This document shows, in pieces, positions 43,690 to 52,994 of a stretch of 64,000 bases of DNA (position 1 is the stretch's first letter; the number at the start of each line of letters is the position of its first letter). Source of the stretch: JAABRB01 sp041617635 (lineage in GTDB: Bacteria; Pseudomonadota; Gammaproteobacteria; Burkholderiales; SG8-39); assembly GCA_041617635.1 (NCBI GenBank), contig JBFJOO010000009.1, positions 14,362-78,361 of the forward strand. Direction: 5' to 3'. The position numbers and the translations under genes are program-made. The notes under the pieces are model-generated. The model was not told where the DNA came from, made no database searches, and saw only the letters and a list, made by a program, of their open reading frames with translations.

Positions 43690-44883
43690 ATGGCCGGCGC
43701 GATCGTCGTCCTGAACGCGGGCTCATCGAGCGTCAAGTTCTCGCTGTTCCAAGTGCGCGGGGAGCGGGAAGTTGCCCTGGAGGGCGGTGTGCGCGGCCAG
43801 ATCGAGGGTCTGTACACCGCCCCGCACTTCGTCGCCCTGGATCCGGCGGGCGTGGTCGTCGCCGAGAAATCGTGGAGCGAAGGCGCGCGGCTCGGGCACG
43901 ATGGCGCGCTCGATCATCTCTTCGCGTTTCTGCGCGAGGCGCTGGCCGGTGATCGCCTGCTCGGCGTCGGCCATCGGGTGGTACACGGCGGCATGGCGTA
44001 TGCCCAACCGGTGAGAGTCGATGCGGGGATTCTGGCCGCGCTCGAAGAGCTCGTGCCGCTTGCCCCGCTGCACCAGCCGCACAACCTCGCTCCCATCCGG
44101 CTCCTGCTGGAGCGCATGCCGGCGCTCGCCCAGATCGCCTGCTTCGATACGTCCTTTCACCGTTGCAACCCGGAACTCGCGCAGCGCTTCGCGCTGCCGG
44201 AGGAGCTTTACGACGCCGGGGTGCGCCGCTACGGCTTTCATGGCCTCTCCTACGAGTACATCGCGTCGGTGCTTCCCACGCACGACGCCAGGGCCGCGGC
44301 CGGCAAAACGGTGGTCCTCCACCTCGGCAACGGCGCGAGCATGTGCGCGCTCGAGAACGGGCGGAGCGTGGCGAGCACCATGGGCTTCACCGCGGTGGAC
44401 GGATTGCCGATGGGGACGCGCAGCGGCGCTTTGGACCCGGGCGTGATCCTCTACCTCATGGACCAGCGTGGCATGGACGTGCGCGCGATCGAGCAGCTGA
44501 TCTACGACGAATCCGGGCTGCTGGGCGTCTCCGGGATCTCGAGCGACATGCGGACTTTGCTCGCAAGCGACGATCCCCGCGCGCGGCTGGCGATCGAACT
44601 CTTCGTCTACCGCATCGGGCGCGAGCTCGGATCGCTCGCGGGCGCGCTCGGGGGGCTCGACGCGATCGTGTTCACGGCGGGCATCGGCGAGCGTTCACCG
44701 GCGATTCGCGAGCGGGTGCTGCGCGATGCCGAGTGGCTGGGCGTGCGGGTCAATCGTCGCGCCAATGCGAGCGGCGGACCGCGCATCAGCGCCGCGCGGA
44801 GCCGCGTCTCGGCCTGGGCGATTCCGACCAACGAGGAACTGGTGATTGCGCGTCACACCCACCGGCTGCTGCGAACCGGTTGA
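43690..44883 (+). CDS. ackA: Acetate kinase
   Basis: The 397-residue enzyme has the ASKHA-fold signatures: VLNAGSSSVKFSLF (7-20), FDTSFH (about 154-159), YGFHGLSYEY (about 180-189) and HLGNGASMCALENGRSVAST (about 213-232). GLPMGTRSGALDPG follows at about 238-251. It converts acetyl phosphate and ADP to acetate and ATP. No phosphotransacetylase is nearby; the acetyl phosphate would come from the phosphoketolase 9 kb upstream on the same strand. AGGAG precedes the start by about five bases. Confidence 0.95.
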   Translation: MAGAIVVLNAGSSSVKFSLFQVRGEREVALEGGVRGQIEGLYTAPHFVALDPAGVVVAEKSWSEGARLGHDGALDHLFAFLREALAGDRLLGVGHRVVHGGMAYAQPVRVDAGILAALEELVPLAPLHQPHNLAPIRLLLERMPALAQIACFDTSFHRCNPELAQRFALPEELYDAGVRRYGFHGLSYEYIASVLPTHDARAAAGKTVVLHLGNGASMCALENGRSVASTMGFTAVDGLPMGTRSGALDPGVILYLMDQRGMDVRAIEQLIYDESGLLGVSGISSDMRTLLASDDPRARLAIELFVYRIGRELGSLAGALGGLDAIVFTAGIGERSPAIRERVLRDAEWLGVRVNRRANASGGPRISAARSRVSAWAIPTNEELVIARHTHRLLRTG

Positions 44884-44926
44884 CGGCTTGCGGCGAAGCT
44901 CGCTGCGCGCCGGCGGGGCTTAGCTC

Positions 44927-45340
44927 TTATACGGGCTCGAGCGAGTCCGCGTGGACGCGCACGCGCTGCCCGATGCGTAAGCCCGGATTGCCGCGCAGTG
45001 TCAGGCTGCCGACCGTGCCGTCGTCGTAGCGGTAGGTGACCTCATGGGCCGTCTCGCGATCCTTGCTGGCAATCGCGCTGCCCACATAGCCGCCCGCAAC
45101 TGCGCCGACCACCGTCGCGATCCTATTGCCGGCGCCGCCCCCGACCTGGCTTCCCAGAAATCCCCCGATCAGGCCGCCGCCTACCGCGCCGACCACCTGC
45201 GTATCGGGATTCGTGCGCTCGAACTGGCTGATGCCGATCACCGTCGCGTAACGCGGTTCCGCGGGCGTTGTGGCGCATCCCGCGACGAGCGCCATCAGGC
45301 TCGCCAACAGCACGCCGACGTAGCGAAGGGCAGCTGGCAT
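44927..45340 (-). CDS. Glycine-zipper outer-membrane lipoprotein (SlyB/Pcp-like)
   Basis: With the start at 45340 (AGGAG upstream) the product is 137 residues. The signal ends at lipobox LVAGC (C22). The central GAVGGGLIGGFLGSQVGGG and GAVAGGYVGSAIAS are the paired glycine-zipper membrane segments. The C-terminus has the small SlyB beta part (VTYRYDDGTVGSLTL). SlyB proteins stabilise the outer membrane under stress. The gene is two bases downstream of the solute-binding-protein stop and is probably in the same transcript. Confidence 0.88.
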   Translation of the reverse strand: MPAALRYVGVLLASLMALVAGCATTPAEPRYATVIGISQFERTNPDTQVVGAVGGGLIGGFLGSQVGGGAGNRIATVVGAVAGGYVGSAIASKDRETAHEVTYRYDDGTVGSLTLRGNPGLRIGQRVRVHADSLEPV

Positions 45341-45342
45341 GG

Positions 45343-46191
45343 TCACTCCTGGTACGCGCCGAACAGGTACGCGCTCTGCAGAACGCTGCTTGGCCGGCCG
45401 AACTTGCCAAACCACTTGTTGTAGAGCTCCGTGAGCTCGATCGAGCGGTAGAGGTGCGCGAGCGCGCGGTTCACCGCGAGCCGGAAATCCGCGTCGTTCC
45501 GCCGCATCATGAGCGCATAGGGCTCGACCGAGAAATCCTCCTCGAGGAGCGCAAGCGTGTTCGCGCCTTCAGCCGCGGCCAGCCCGATCAGGAGCAACCG
45601 GTCGTTCGCATAAGCATCGACCCGCCGCTCCCGCAGGGCCGCGAGCGCCGCAGGCTCGCTCGGATAGGGGACGAGGTTCACCTTCACCTGTTCGTGTCGC
45701 ACGGCTGCGCGCAGCTTCGCCTCGGCGGTGGTGCCGGTGACGACCGCCACCCGCTTGCCGACCGCGTCGGCGATGCGGCGAATTCCGGAATCGGTGCGCA
45801 CCAGCATCGTTGCGCCGTCGATGAAGATCATGCTCGAGAAGTCGACTTTCTCCATGCGGCCGAGCGTGATCGTAGTCGTGCCGCACTCGAGATCGACCTT
45901 CCCCGAAGCGACCTGGTCGACTCGGTCAGCCGCAGTGACCTGAACCCAGGCTATCCTGAGAATGGGGAGCCCCAGTTGCCGCTGTATGGCGCCGACCACT
46001 CGCGTGCAGAGCTCGATCGAGTAGCCGATCGGGCGCTGGTCGGGACTGAACGAGGAGAAAGGCGGCGACGCCTCTCGATAGCCGAGGTGTATGACGCCGC
46101 TGTCGCGGATCTTTTGCAGCGTGCCGGTCGGCGCCTGCGCGTGCGCGGAGAGCGCGCAGATGAACAGGAGCAACGCGAGCAGACGGGCCAT
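45343..46191 (-). CDS. Periplasmic amino-acid-type ABC solute-binding protein, orphan
   Basis: A 282-residue protein with a cleavable signal (MARLLALLLFICALSAHAQA). The SBP family 3 domain opens LQKIRDSGVIHLGYREASPPFSSF and continues DLECGTTTITLGRMEKVDFS (about 122-141), close to glutamate/aspartate binders. No permease or ATPase gene is adjacent, so it may share another transporter or act in sensing. The SlyB-like gene follows after two bases. The start is ATG 46191. Confidence 0.85.
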   Translation of the reverse strand: MARLLALLLFICALSAHAQAPTGTLQKIRDSGVIHLGYREASPPFSSFSPDQRPIGYSIELCTRVVGAIQRQLGLPILRIAWVQVTAADRVDQVASGKVDLECGTTTITLGRMEKVDFSSMIFIDGATMLVRTDSGIRRIADAVGKRVAVVTGTTAEAKLRAAVRHEQVKVNLVPYPSEPAALAALRERRVDAYANDRLLLIGLAAAEGANTLALLEEDFSVEPYALMMRRNDADFRLAVNRALAHLYRSIELTELYNKWFGKFGRPSSVLQSAYLFGAYQE

Positions 46192-46252
46192 CTACAAAGT
46201 GTGCCACACGAGGCGACCCCGGCCAACTTCGGGTGCGGCGCGCAATGCGGCA

Positions 46253-48328
46253 CTACTTGAGCAGCCGTTCGAAGAATCCCCCGATGCCGCCCGTCGCCGG
46301 CTGCCCCGCGCCCTGGCCACCCGAGGTGCCCCCCGCCGGAGTGCGGCCGTTGCGCAAGGCGGTCTCGCACGGCGCCTTCATCGTCGCCTGGTCAAAGAGG
46401 CCTTTGGCAAGCAGCGACAGCCCGCCGGTTATGACGCCGATCCCGATCTGTGCCGCGGTGCCCGCGGCGCCCGCGATGTCCACGCCAACGGAGGGATTCG
46501 CGAGCGTGCCTTCCACCTTGACGAGATTCGCCAGCCCGCCGACGCCGATGCCTCGCTTCGCGTGTGGCCGGATGCTCAGGTCGAGCGTCTCGTCAGCGAG
46601 CTTGACCGTGCCGGCCATCGCGATGCCGACCTGGTCCGTTTCGATCGCCACGGTGCGGTCGATGGTCACCACGCCGTTGTTCACCGGCACGTTGATCACC
46701 GCGCACTCGATCTGGGTGTATTGCTGCGTCTTGCGCAACGGGTTCACCGCATTTAGCACCTGGGCAACGATGTTCACGCCCGCGCGATCGAGCACCCGGT
46801 TCCGTGTGCGGGCCGGCCCGGTGACCATTCTCACGTGCCCGTCCAGCGCGGCGGCAAGCGCTGCGGGAGACGCGCCGACCGACCGGAGCTCGGCCTTGAT
46901 CTCGGTCGGACCGCCGGTGATGAGGTCGCCCTGGCCGAGCGCGGCCATCATCTTTCCCAGATCGATGTTGCTGCCGGCCGCGTCGACGCTGAACCGCGCG
47001 CGGCTTGCACCCGAGGCGTCCAGCGTCCCGGCGAGCGTCGCGTCGCCGCCGCCCATCCGCATCGCGACCGACCGGGTCTCGAGCTTGCCGCGACTGAGCG
47101 CGAGCCGGCCGCGCACCGCTTCGAACAGCAGCGCCGGCGGCAGCACCAGACGGTCGACCTTGAGCTCGACGTCCGCGTCGAAGGCGTTGAGCGTGCCGAG
47201 TGGCAGGGGATCGTTCGAGAAGACCCGACCGGACGCGCGGCTCGGCTCGCGCGCCTTCGCGACCGGCTTGCGCAGCTCGAGCAGATCGATCACGGGAGCG
47301 ACGACGGTGGCGGAGATCATGGGCCGGGTACCGGACAGGTCGACCTTGACGGCTCCCGATGCGGTGCTCTTGCCCATCGAGAGCTGCAAGCTCTCGAAGG
47401 CATGCACCCGCATGGCGCTCTTGATCTCGCCCGCCAGCGTGATCGGCGGGAGGCCGGGAATGGATTCCCCGGCGAGCTTCGCAAGCGCTTCCGATTCGGG
47501 GACGTCGGCGCGGAACTGGAGCGCGAGATGCGCCCCCGTCGGCGGGAAGCCGACGCGCCCCGACGCAGCGAACGTCGCGCCCGCGATCCTTGCCTCGACC
47601 TTGACGCCGAGCGGTTCCCCCACGCTGAGCGTTTGAACGATCAGGTCGTCCGTCGTACCGTTGAGCGCAACCGGAACGCCATCGACCGACGCTCTCACGA
47701 GTATCTCCCGCCCCCGCAGACCCAGTGGACGGATGTGCGCCTCGTCAAAGGTCAGGCGCCGGGTCTTCCTGGTTTTTCCCGAGCGGTACTGGACGATGCC
47801 CTTGGTGATGCGGACGGCACTCAGATCCACGGCCAGGCCACTGGTCTTCGAAGTTGGGTCGGACTGTTTCTGCGCTTCGGACCGGGCGACCACCCAGTTT
47901 CCCAGGCCCTTCGCGTTAGTCTCGAGGAACACATCAGGCCCGACGACGTCGAGCTTGAGCCGCACATCCCCGATCAGGAGCGGGAGTGGCGCGGCACGGA
48001 CTTCGACGCGCTTTGCCTTGATCATTTCGGGCCGCGAGCCCCATGGCGCATTGGAAAGACTCACTCCGTCGACGATGATCCGCGGCGGCAGGATGCCGAC
48101 TTCGACGTTTCCGTCCACCTTGAGCGTCCGACCCGTGGCCGCCTGCACCTCGGCCGCGGCAAGCGCGACGTACTTGTTCCAGTCGACGAGGGACAGCGCC
48201 ACGAATGCACCGACCAGCAGCACGACGGCGGCAATCGCGACCCCGATCAATACGCGCGGCCATATGCGACCAATCTGGCTGCCCCGTGGATGCGTAGGGG
48301 CTCTCGCGTAGGCGCGAAACGGCTTCAT
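46253..48328 (-). CDS. AsmA-family protein
   Basis: The 691-residue product starts at 48328 (MKPFRAYARAP). One N-terminal membrane segment (about 21-45) is followed by the AsmA N-domain VDWNKYVALAAAEVQAATGRTLKVDG. The remainder is repetitive beta strands ending with the AsmA C-domain (about 490-660). AsmA-like proteins are thought to bridge inner and outer membrane and move phospholipid. A second, longer AsmA protein lies at 53464-57246. The tail is glycine- and proline-rich (NGRTPAGGTSGGQGAGQPATG region). Confidence 0.88.
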   Translation of the reverse strand: MKPFRAYARAPTHPRGSQIGRIWPRVLIGVAIAAVVLLVGAFVALSLVDWNKYVALAAAEVQAATGRTLKVDGNVEVGILPPRIIVDGVSLSNAPWGSRPEMIKAKRVEVRAAPLPLLIGDVRLKLDVVGPDVFLETNAKGLGNWVVARSEAQKQSDPTSKTSGLAVDLSAVRITKGIVQYRSGKTRKTRRLTFDEAHIRPLGLRGREILVRASVDGVPVALNGTTDDLIVQTLSVGEPLGVKVEARIAGATFAASGRVGFPPTGAHLALQFRADVPESEALAKLAGESIPGLPPITLAGEIKSAMRVHAFESLQLSMGKSTASGAVKVDLSGTRPMISATVVAPVIDLLELRKPVAKAREPSRASGRVFSNDPLPLGTLNAFDADVELKVDRLVLPPALLFEAVRGRLALSRGKLETRSVAMRMGGGDATLAGTLDASGASRARFSVDAAGSNIDLGKMMAALGQGDLITGGPTEIKAELRSVGASPAALAAALDGHVRMVTGPARTRNRVLDRAGVNIVAQVLNAVNPLRKTQQYTQIECAVINVPVNNGVVTIDRTVAIETDQVGIAMAGTVKLADETLDLSIRPHAKRGIGVGGLANLVKVEGTLANPSVGVDIAGAAGTAAQIGIGVITGGLSLLAKGLFDQATMKAPCETALRNGRTPAGGTSGGQGAGQPATGGIGGFFERLLK

Positions 48329-48408
48329 CGCGCCGATTTTCGTCTCCGCACCGGGCCATGCCAAGCGCGCATTGGCCGCGTAAGCGGCCTATTGCTCCCG
48401 GATGCTGC

Positions 48409-49500
48409 CTATTGCGCGGATTTGGCCGCCGGTGCGCTCTCGCGGCGTCCTGCGACGAGGAGCAAGTAGACGAGGGCCGCGAAGGGCCAGAGCGTCGAGA
48501 CGATACGCGTCAAGCCGTTGAAGTTGAGAAAGTGCCCCTGCCGCCAGACCTGCAGGGAGTTTGCGAGATACGGGTTCTCCGGCGCGACGTTGACGAGCAC
48601 GGTCGCCGCCATCAGCAGCACGCCGGCGAGCGCGATCGCGGTACGGCGCGAGAGAAACATCGCCGGGATGGAGAGGGCGAGCCCGATCGCGCCGCCCCAG
48701 AGCGCGCCGGGCGTGAGCCACGCGAACATGTCGGCCGGGCGAAACAGCGCCCCGAACGCCGCGGAACGGACGAGGCATGCCGTCACGAGCAGCACGAGCA
48801 GCAACCGCCAGCGTTCCGCGCGATTCGGCATGAGGGCACCGGTGAGCAGCGCCGTGGCGACCAGGTTCGCGGCCGTGACGGTACCCTCGATGCGCACGAA
48901 GAGCTCGGCCGGGTGCAGCGTCGACGGCAGCGACTCGAAGAGATCGCGCAGATCGCCGTTGCCGAACAGCAGCGTCTCGGGATTGAGCAGCGCGAACAGC
49001 CAGAGCCCGATCAGCATCAGCCCGAGATCGGTCTGCCGGCCCGGGTGAAAGAGCTTGTCGCGCAGCGCGTAGAGTCCGCCGTGCCGTGCGAGCCAGCGCG
49101 CAATCACCACTCCCGCAAACGCGCCGATCGCCGCGCCGAGGGCGTTCGCCGCGAAGTCGACATTGGATTCGATTCGGTTGGGCAGATAGGTCTGCAGCGC
49201 TTCCATCGCGAACGAAAGCGCGGCGCCCCCGAGCGTCGCTGCGAGCCATGCCGGTGCGCCCGCGAGGCGCGGCGCCACCGCGAGCACCCCGAGGAGGCCG
49301 AGCGGGGTGTATGCGATGACGTTCGCCGCGATGTCGAAACCGGTAACGTAGAGTGGCCAGGGCGCGGTCACGAACTCGAATGGACCCGTGCCCGGGTTGC
49401 GCCAACCGGTGACGCGATGCAGGCTGCCGTAGACCACGAGCAGCACATAAGCCGCGAGCAAGTACCGCGCGAGGGGCGAAGGACGCGCGTCGGGGCGCAT
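48409..49500 (-). CDS. VanZ-family membrane protein
   Basis: A 363-residue polytopic protein. The VanZ-like part (about 10-140) begins LLAAYVLLVVYGSLHRVTGWR and includes AYTPLGLLGVLAVAP and the acidic ALSFAMEALQTYLPNRIESNVDFAANALGAAIG segment typical of the fold. The second half adds four or five more hydrophobic helices, longer than simple VanZ (about 160 residues). VanZ is tied to teicoplanin resistance in Gram-positives; in proteobacteria the role is unknown. It lies between AsmA and macrodomain genes, 80 bases from the AsmA start. Confidence 0.8.
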   Translation of the reverse strand: MRPDARPSPLARYLLAAYVLLVVYGSLHRVTGWRNPGTGPFEFVTAPWPLYVTGFDIAANVIAYTPLGLLGVLAVAPRLAGAPAWLAATLGGAALSFAMEALQTYLPNRIESNVDFAANALGAAIGAFAGVVIARWLARHGGLYALRDKLFHPGRQTDLGLMLIGLWLFALLNPETLLFGNGDLRDLFESLPSTLHPAELFVRIEGTVTAANLVATALLTGALMPNRAERWRLLLVLLVTACLVRSAAFGALFRPADMFAWLTPGALWGGAIGLALSIPAMFLSRRTAIALAGVLLMAATVLVNVAPENPYLANSLQVWRQGHFLNFNGLTRIVSTLWPFAALVYLLLVAGRRESAPAAKSAQ

Positions 49501-49546
49501 GGCGTCGCGATTGTCGCATACCGCGACGGGGGAACTGCGTGGCGTT

Positions 49547-50059
49547 TTACCCTGCGTCGAGCAACGTCCGGTAGATCGTCAGATTCGACGCCTCGAAAAG
49601 CGCAAAGGTGATGCGCTCGAACTCCGGCTGCGCGGCGAGAAACGCCCGACTCTCACGCACTGCGATGGCCGCCGCCGCCTCGATCGGGTAGCCGTAGACG
49701 CCGCAGCTGATCGCCGGGAAAGCGATCGTCGTCAAACCGTGCTGCGCGGCGAGCGCGAGGCTCTTGCGATAGCAGGACGCGAGCAGCTCCGGCTCGCCCT
49801 GGTCTCCGCCGCGCCACACGGGTCCGACCGTGTGGATCACGTGCCGCGCGGCGAGGCGGTAGCCTTTGGTGATCCGCGCGTCGCCGGTGGGGCAGCCGCC
49901 GAGCGTGCGACACTCGGCCAGAAGCTCGGGACCCGCAGCGCGATGAATCGCGCCGTCCACCCCGCCGCCGCCGAGGAGCGAAGAGTTCGCGGCGTTCACG
50001 ATCGCGTCCAGCGCGAGCCGCGTGATATCGGTCTGAACGGGATGTAGCCTGTCTGCCAT
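49547..50059 (-). CDS. Macrodomain protein (ADP-ribosyl / O-acetyl-ADP-ribose hydrolase type)
   Basis: The 170-residue protein is a single MacroD/YmdB-like domain. AIVNAANSSLLGGGGVDGAIH (within about 19-40) contains the catalytic Asn and Asp. GDARITKGYRLAARHVIHTVGP (about 59-80) and FPAISCGVYGYPIEAAAAIAV (about 115-135) complete the ADP-ribose pocket. Members remove ADP-ribose from aspartate/glutamate or hydrolyse O-acetyl-ADP-ribose. AGGAGG precedes the start. No ADP-ribosyltransferase or sirtuin gene is nearby in the window. Confidence 0.93.
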   Translation of the reverse strand: MADRLHPVQTDITRLALDAIVNAANSSLLGGGGVDGAIHRAAGPELLAECRTLGGCPTGDARITKGYRLAARHVIHTVGPVWRGGDQGEPELLASCYRKSLALAAQHGLTTIAFPAISCGVYGYPIEAAAAIAVRESRAFLAAQPEFERITFALFEASNLTIYRTLLDAG

Positions 50060-50127
50060 GGCGCCTCCTGGCGGGCGCAGTGCGCGGACCGACTATTGTG
50101 TACCACTAAGGGCCTCCCTGGGGTTGA

Positions 50128-50814
50128 TCACCACGCGAGCGTCATGCGCAGAGGCAAGTGGTCCGACGCGCTGCGCGCGAGCGCAGTCGAATGCACGGCA
50201 AGGTCTGCGCGCAGCCCGCGTGGCTCGACCCAGATCCGGTCGAGCGCGAAGACCGGGCGCCGCGCCGGGAACGTGGCCGGCGCCGGCGCACGCCCGAAAT
50301 GGGCGCGCAGCCAGCGGAGTGGACGGCCCCACAGAAACCACTCGTTGAGGTCGCCCAGCAGGACGACCGGCTCCGGTCTCACCGGCGCGAGCAGCGCAAG
50401 GATCCGGCGGATCTGGCGCCGGCGCTCCGCGGGAGCGAGACCGAGATGCGTCGCGATCACGCGCAGCGCGCCGCGCGGCGCCTCGAGCACGAGATCGAGC
50501 GCGCCACGCGGCTCGCGTCCCGGCACGCTGAGATCGACGCGGTGCACCGCGCCAACCGGCAACCGGGTGAGCACCGCGTTGCCGTAGTGGCCGGTGCGCT
50601 CCAGCAGCGTCGGCCCGGCGATTCCGGCGCAGCCGAGCTCGCGCGCGAACTCGGCGAGCAGGTCGAGGGCCGCGGCAGGCTGCCACTCGAGCTCCTGCAA
50701 GGCGATGACATCCGCATCGAGTTCGCGTAGGACTGCGAGCACGCGACGCGCGTCCCGGCGGCCGTCGCGGCCGACGCACCTGTGAACGTTGTAGGTGGCG
50801 ACCGTGAGCGCCAT
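50128..50814 (-). CDS. Endonuclease/exonuclease/phosphatase (EEP) family protein
   Basis: A 228-residue single EEP domain starting at 50814. Catalytic landmarks are TYNVHRCVGRDGRRD (6-20), ALQELEW with the metal-binding Glu (about 38-44), IATHLGLAP (about 121-129), GDLNEW (about 154-159) and SDHLPL (about 218-223). Small EEP proteins of this kind are phosphodiesterases of nucleic acids, lipids or nucleotides. Its ATG overlaps the stop of the phospholipase D gene (ATGA), so the two are translated together and may act on the same class of substrate. Confidence 0.88.
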   Translation of the reverse strand: MALTVATYNVHRCVGRDGRRDARRVLAVLRELDADVIALQELEWQPAAALDLLAEFARELGCAGIAGPTLLERTGHYGNAVLTRLPVGAVHRVDLSVPGREPRGALDLVLEAPRGALRVIATHLGLAPAERRRQIRRILALLAPVRPEPVVLLGDLNEWFLWGRPLRWLRAHFGRAPAPATFPARRPVFALDRIWVEPRGLRADLAVHSTALARSASDHLPLRMTLAW

Positions 50815-52994
50815 CAGGCGCGCTCGTCGCGCCGGTCGCTTTGCTTGTCGCGGCGACCCCCCAACCACCAGCGGATCCCGATCGCGCCCGCCGCGATGAT
50901 CACCACAATGATCGCGAGTGTCACGATCGTGTCCGGCGAGGGATCCAGCACGACTGCCAGGAGCCGATCCGAGAATATGCTCACCGCGGCGATGCCCGGC
51001 GCCATGCCGAGCAGCGTGCCGATCAGGAAGTCGCGCAGCCGGATGTGCGACGCGCCGGCGACGAAATTCACGACGGTGAAGGGCGCCACCGGGATCATGC
51101 GCACCGCGAGCACGGCGAGCACGCCGCGTTGCCCGAGCCGGCGAGAGAGCCGGTTCAAGCGATCACCGGCGACCCGGCGGACGGTCTGCCGCCCGAGCGC
51201 CTGGCCGACGCCGAAGCCCAGCGCGGCGCCCGCCAACGATCCGCAGAGGGCATAGCCGAACGCGGCAATCGGCCCGAACACGACCGCGGTCGCGACGATG
51301 AGCAGCGTGATCGGCATCGCGACCAGCGAGGCGACCACGTAGGCGACGAGCACCCAGAGCGGGGCCGCCGCGGTGCCGCGGATCCAGGCGGCCGCGTGCT
51401 CCAGCGCTTCGCGGTCGAGCCACTCGGCGAGCGGTCCCCAGCGCCACGCCGCGGCGAGTGCCGCGATTCCCACGAGCAGAAGTACGAGGAGCGCGAGCCG
51501 CTTGCCCGCGCGCGGGCGCTCGTCCTGTGGGACGAACTCGTCGACCAGCTCGTCTGGGTCGACCGGGCGCTCGGGGTCGATCACCGCCGCGTCCGGAACC
51601 AGCGCATCCACCTCGGGGTCGAGCGCCGCCTCGAGCGGCGCCAGGCTGCGCGAGTTGCCGCGGAGCATCTCGATCGTCTCGATGAGCGACCCGGTCCGCT
51701 CGAGCGCGCGCGCGACGTCCTCCGGCGCGACGCCGAGATGCTCGCCGAGCAGTCGGTCGCGCAGGGCACCGATGGCGCGCGCCACGCGCGGCTCGCTCGC
51801 CTCGAGCGCGAGGTCGCACTCCGTGTCGAGACCCATCGACCGGTTCGCGAGGTTTGCCGAGCCGACGCGCAGCAGGCGCTCGTCGACGACCATGAACTTG
51901 GTGTGCAGATCGATGCACTGGTCGCCCAGGCCGGCTTGCTCCGCGCAGTACAACCGCAGCCGGCCGTGCCGGTCCGCATCACGCAGGCGCCGCACGAGCC
52001 GCGTGCGCAGCACCTCCATGGTGTTCTGCTCGAGCCAGCCAACGCCCTGGCGCCGCGACACGACCACGATTTCCGGGCCGTCGGGCTCCGCAAGGCGCGC
52101 GGCAAGCGCATCGCCCACGGCGGCCGAGGTGAAGTACTGGTTCTCGAGGTAGATTGAACGGCGCGCCGCGCCGATGGCGTCGAGGTAGAGTTGCTTGACC
52201 TCCTGCACTTCTTCCCGGCCTGCGTAGCGCGGCTCGGTGCGTGCGATCGCGAGATCTACGTCCGTCACATCGGGAGCTATCGTTGCAGGCCACAGGTCGC
52301 CCCCGGCGCTCGGTCCGGCCACGTCGGGGTCGCGGCCAGCGGCGCGTCGCCAGCGTTCGCGCACGAGCTCGCCTAGCGCGGCGGCCGCCGCGCCGTCGAC
52401 CATCATTTGGATGTCGTGGAACGGCACGTAAGGATCGCCGGCCGGATCGACGCGACGCGGATCGTCCGGGCGGTGCTCGGGCGTGTCCCAGCGGCGGATG
52501 GTCAGGTCGAGGCCGCCGACGAAGGCGAGCGCGTCGTCGACGACGACGATCTTCTGGTGGTGCGATGCTCCGAGCGGGTGCTTGTCGTCCAGACAGAAGT
52601 GCAGCCGCCGGTGCGTACGCCATCCGAGCGTATAGATCGGCAGGAGCTCTCTGCCGAGCGCGTAGAGCATCGCGAAATCCCAGTTGACGACGTGGATTCG
52701 CAGCGTTCGCCGGCGCCTCGCGAGCGCGTCGAGGAAGTCGCCGAGCATGGCTGGCAAGCCGTCGGAGGGCGTGTCGTGAACGAGCGGCGTTCGGCTGTCG
52801 ACGTCCCAGCCAATGACGAAAATCGAATGCTGCGCGCGTTCGGCGGCGGCGCGGAACGCCGCGAAGTAGGCTTCGCCGTCGACCAGAAATGCGACTCGCC
52901 CCGCATGCGCCAGGCGCCAGCAGTTCCGACCTGGGCTGAGGATCTGCCGAGCTATCCCGTCATCCGCCGGGGCAGTCTGTCGAGCGATATTCAC
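50814..52994 (-). CDS. Phospholipase D / cardiolipin-synthase-like domain fused to a DedA/VTT membrane domain
   Basis: The 726-residue fusion contains two HKD motifs: HHQKIVVVDDALAFVGGLD (about residue 145) and LHTKFMVVDERLLRVGSAN (about 366). A linker (about 430-500) leads to a membrane segment (LLVLLLVGIAALAAAW). A VTT/SNARE-associated domain occupies about 550-710 (FGPIAAFGYALCGSLAGA region). PLD chemistry plus a DedA scramblase-type domain suggests phospholipid remodelling at the inner membrane. The start is GTG 52994 with AAGGGAG upstream, overlapping the stop of a short proline-rich gene (GTGA). Confidence 0.9.
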   Translation of the reverse strand: MNIARQTAPADDGIARQILSPGRNCWRLAHAGRVAFLVDGEAYFAAFRAAAERAQHSIFVIGWDVDSRTPLVHDTPSDGLPAMLGDFLDALARRRRTLRIHVVNWDFAMLYALGRELLPIYTLGWRTHRRLHFCLDDKHPLGASHHQKIVVVDDALAFVGGLDLTIRRWDTPEHRPDDPRRVDPAGDPYVPFHDIQMMVDGAAAAALGELVRERWRRAAGRDPDVAGPSAGGDLWPATIAPDVTDVDLAIARTEPRYAGREEVQEVKQLYLDAIGAARRSIYLENQYFTSAAVGDALAARLAEPDGPEIVVVSRRQGVGWLEQNTMEVLRTRLVRRLRDADRHGRLRLYCAEQAGLGDQCIDLHTKFMVVDERLLRVGSANLANRSMGLDTECDLALEASEPRVARAIGALRDRLLGEHLGVAPEDVARALERTGSLIETIEMLRGNSRSLAPLEAALDPEVDALVPDAAVIDPERPVDPDELVDEFVPQDERPRAGKRLALLVLLLVGIAALAAAWRWGPLAEWLDREALEHAAAWIRGTAAAPLWVLVAYVVASLVAMPITLLIVATAVVFGPIAAFGYALCGSLAGAALGFGVGQALGRQTVRRVAGDRLNRLSRRLGQRGVLAVLAVRMIPVAPFTVVNFVAGASHIRLRDFLIGTLLGMAPGIAAVSIFSDRLLAVVLDPSPDTIVTLAIIVVIIAAGAIGIRWWLGGRRDKQSDRRDERA

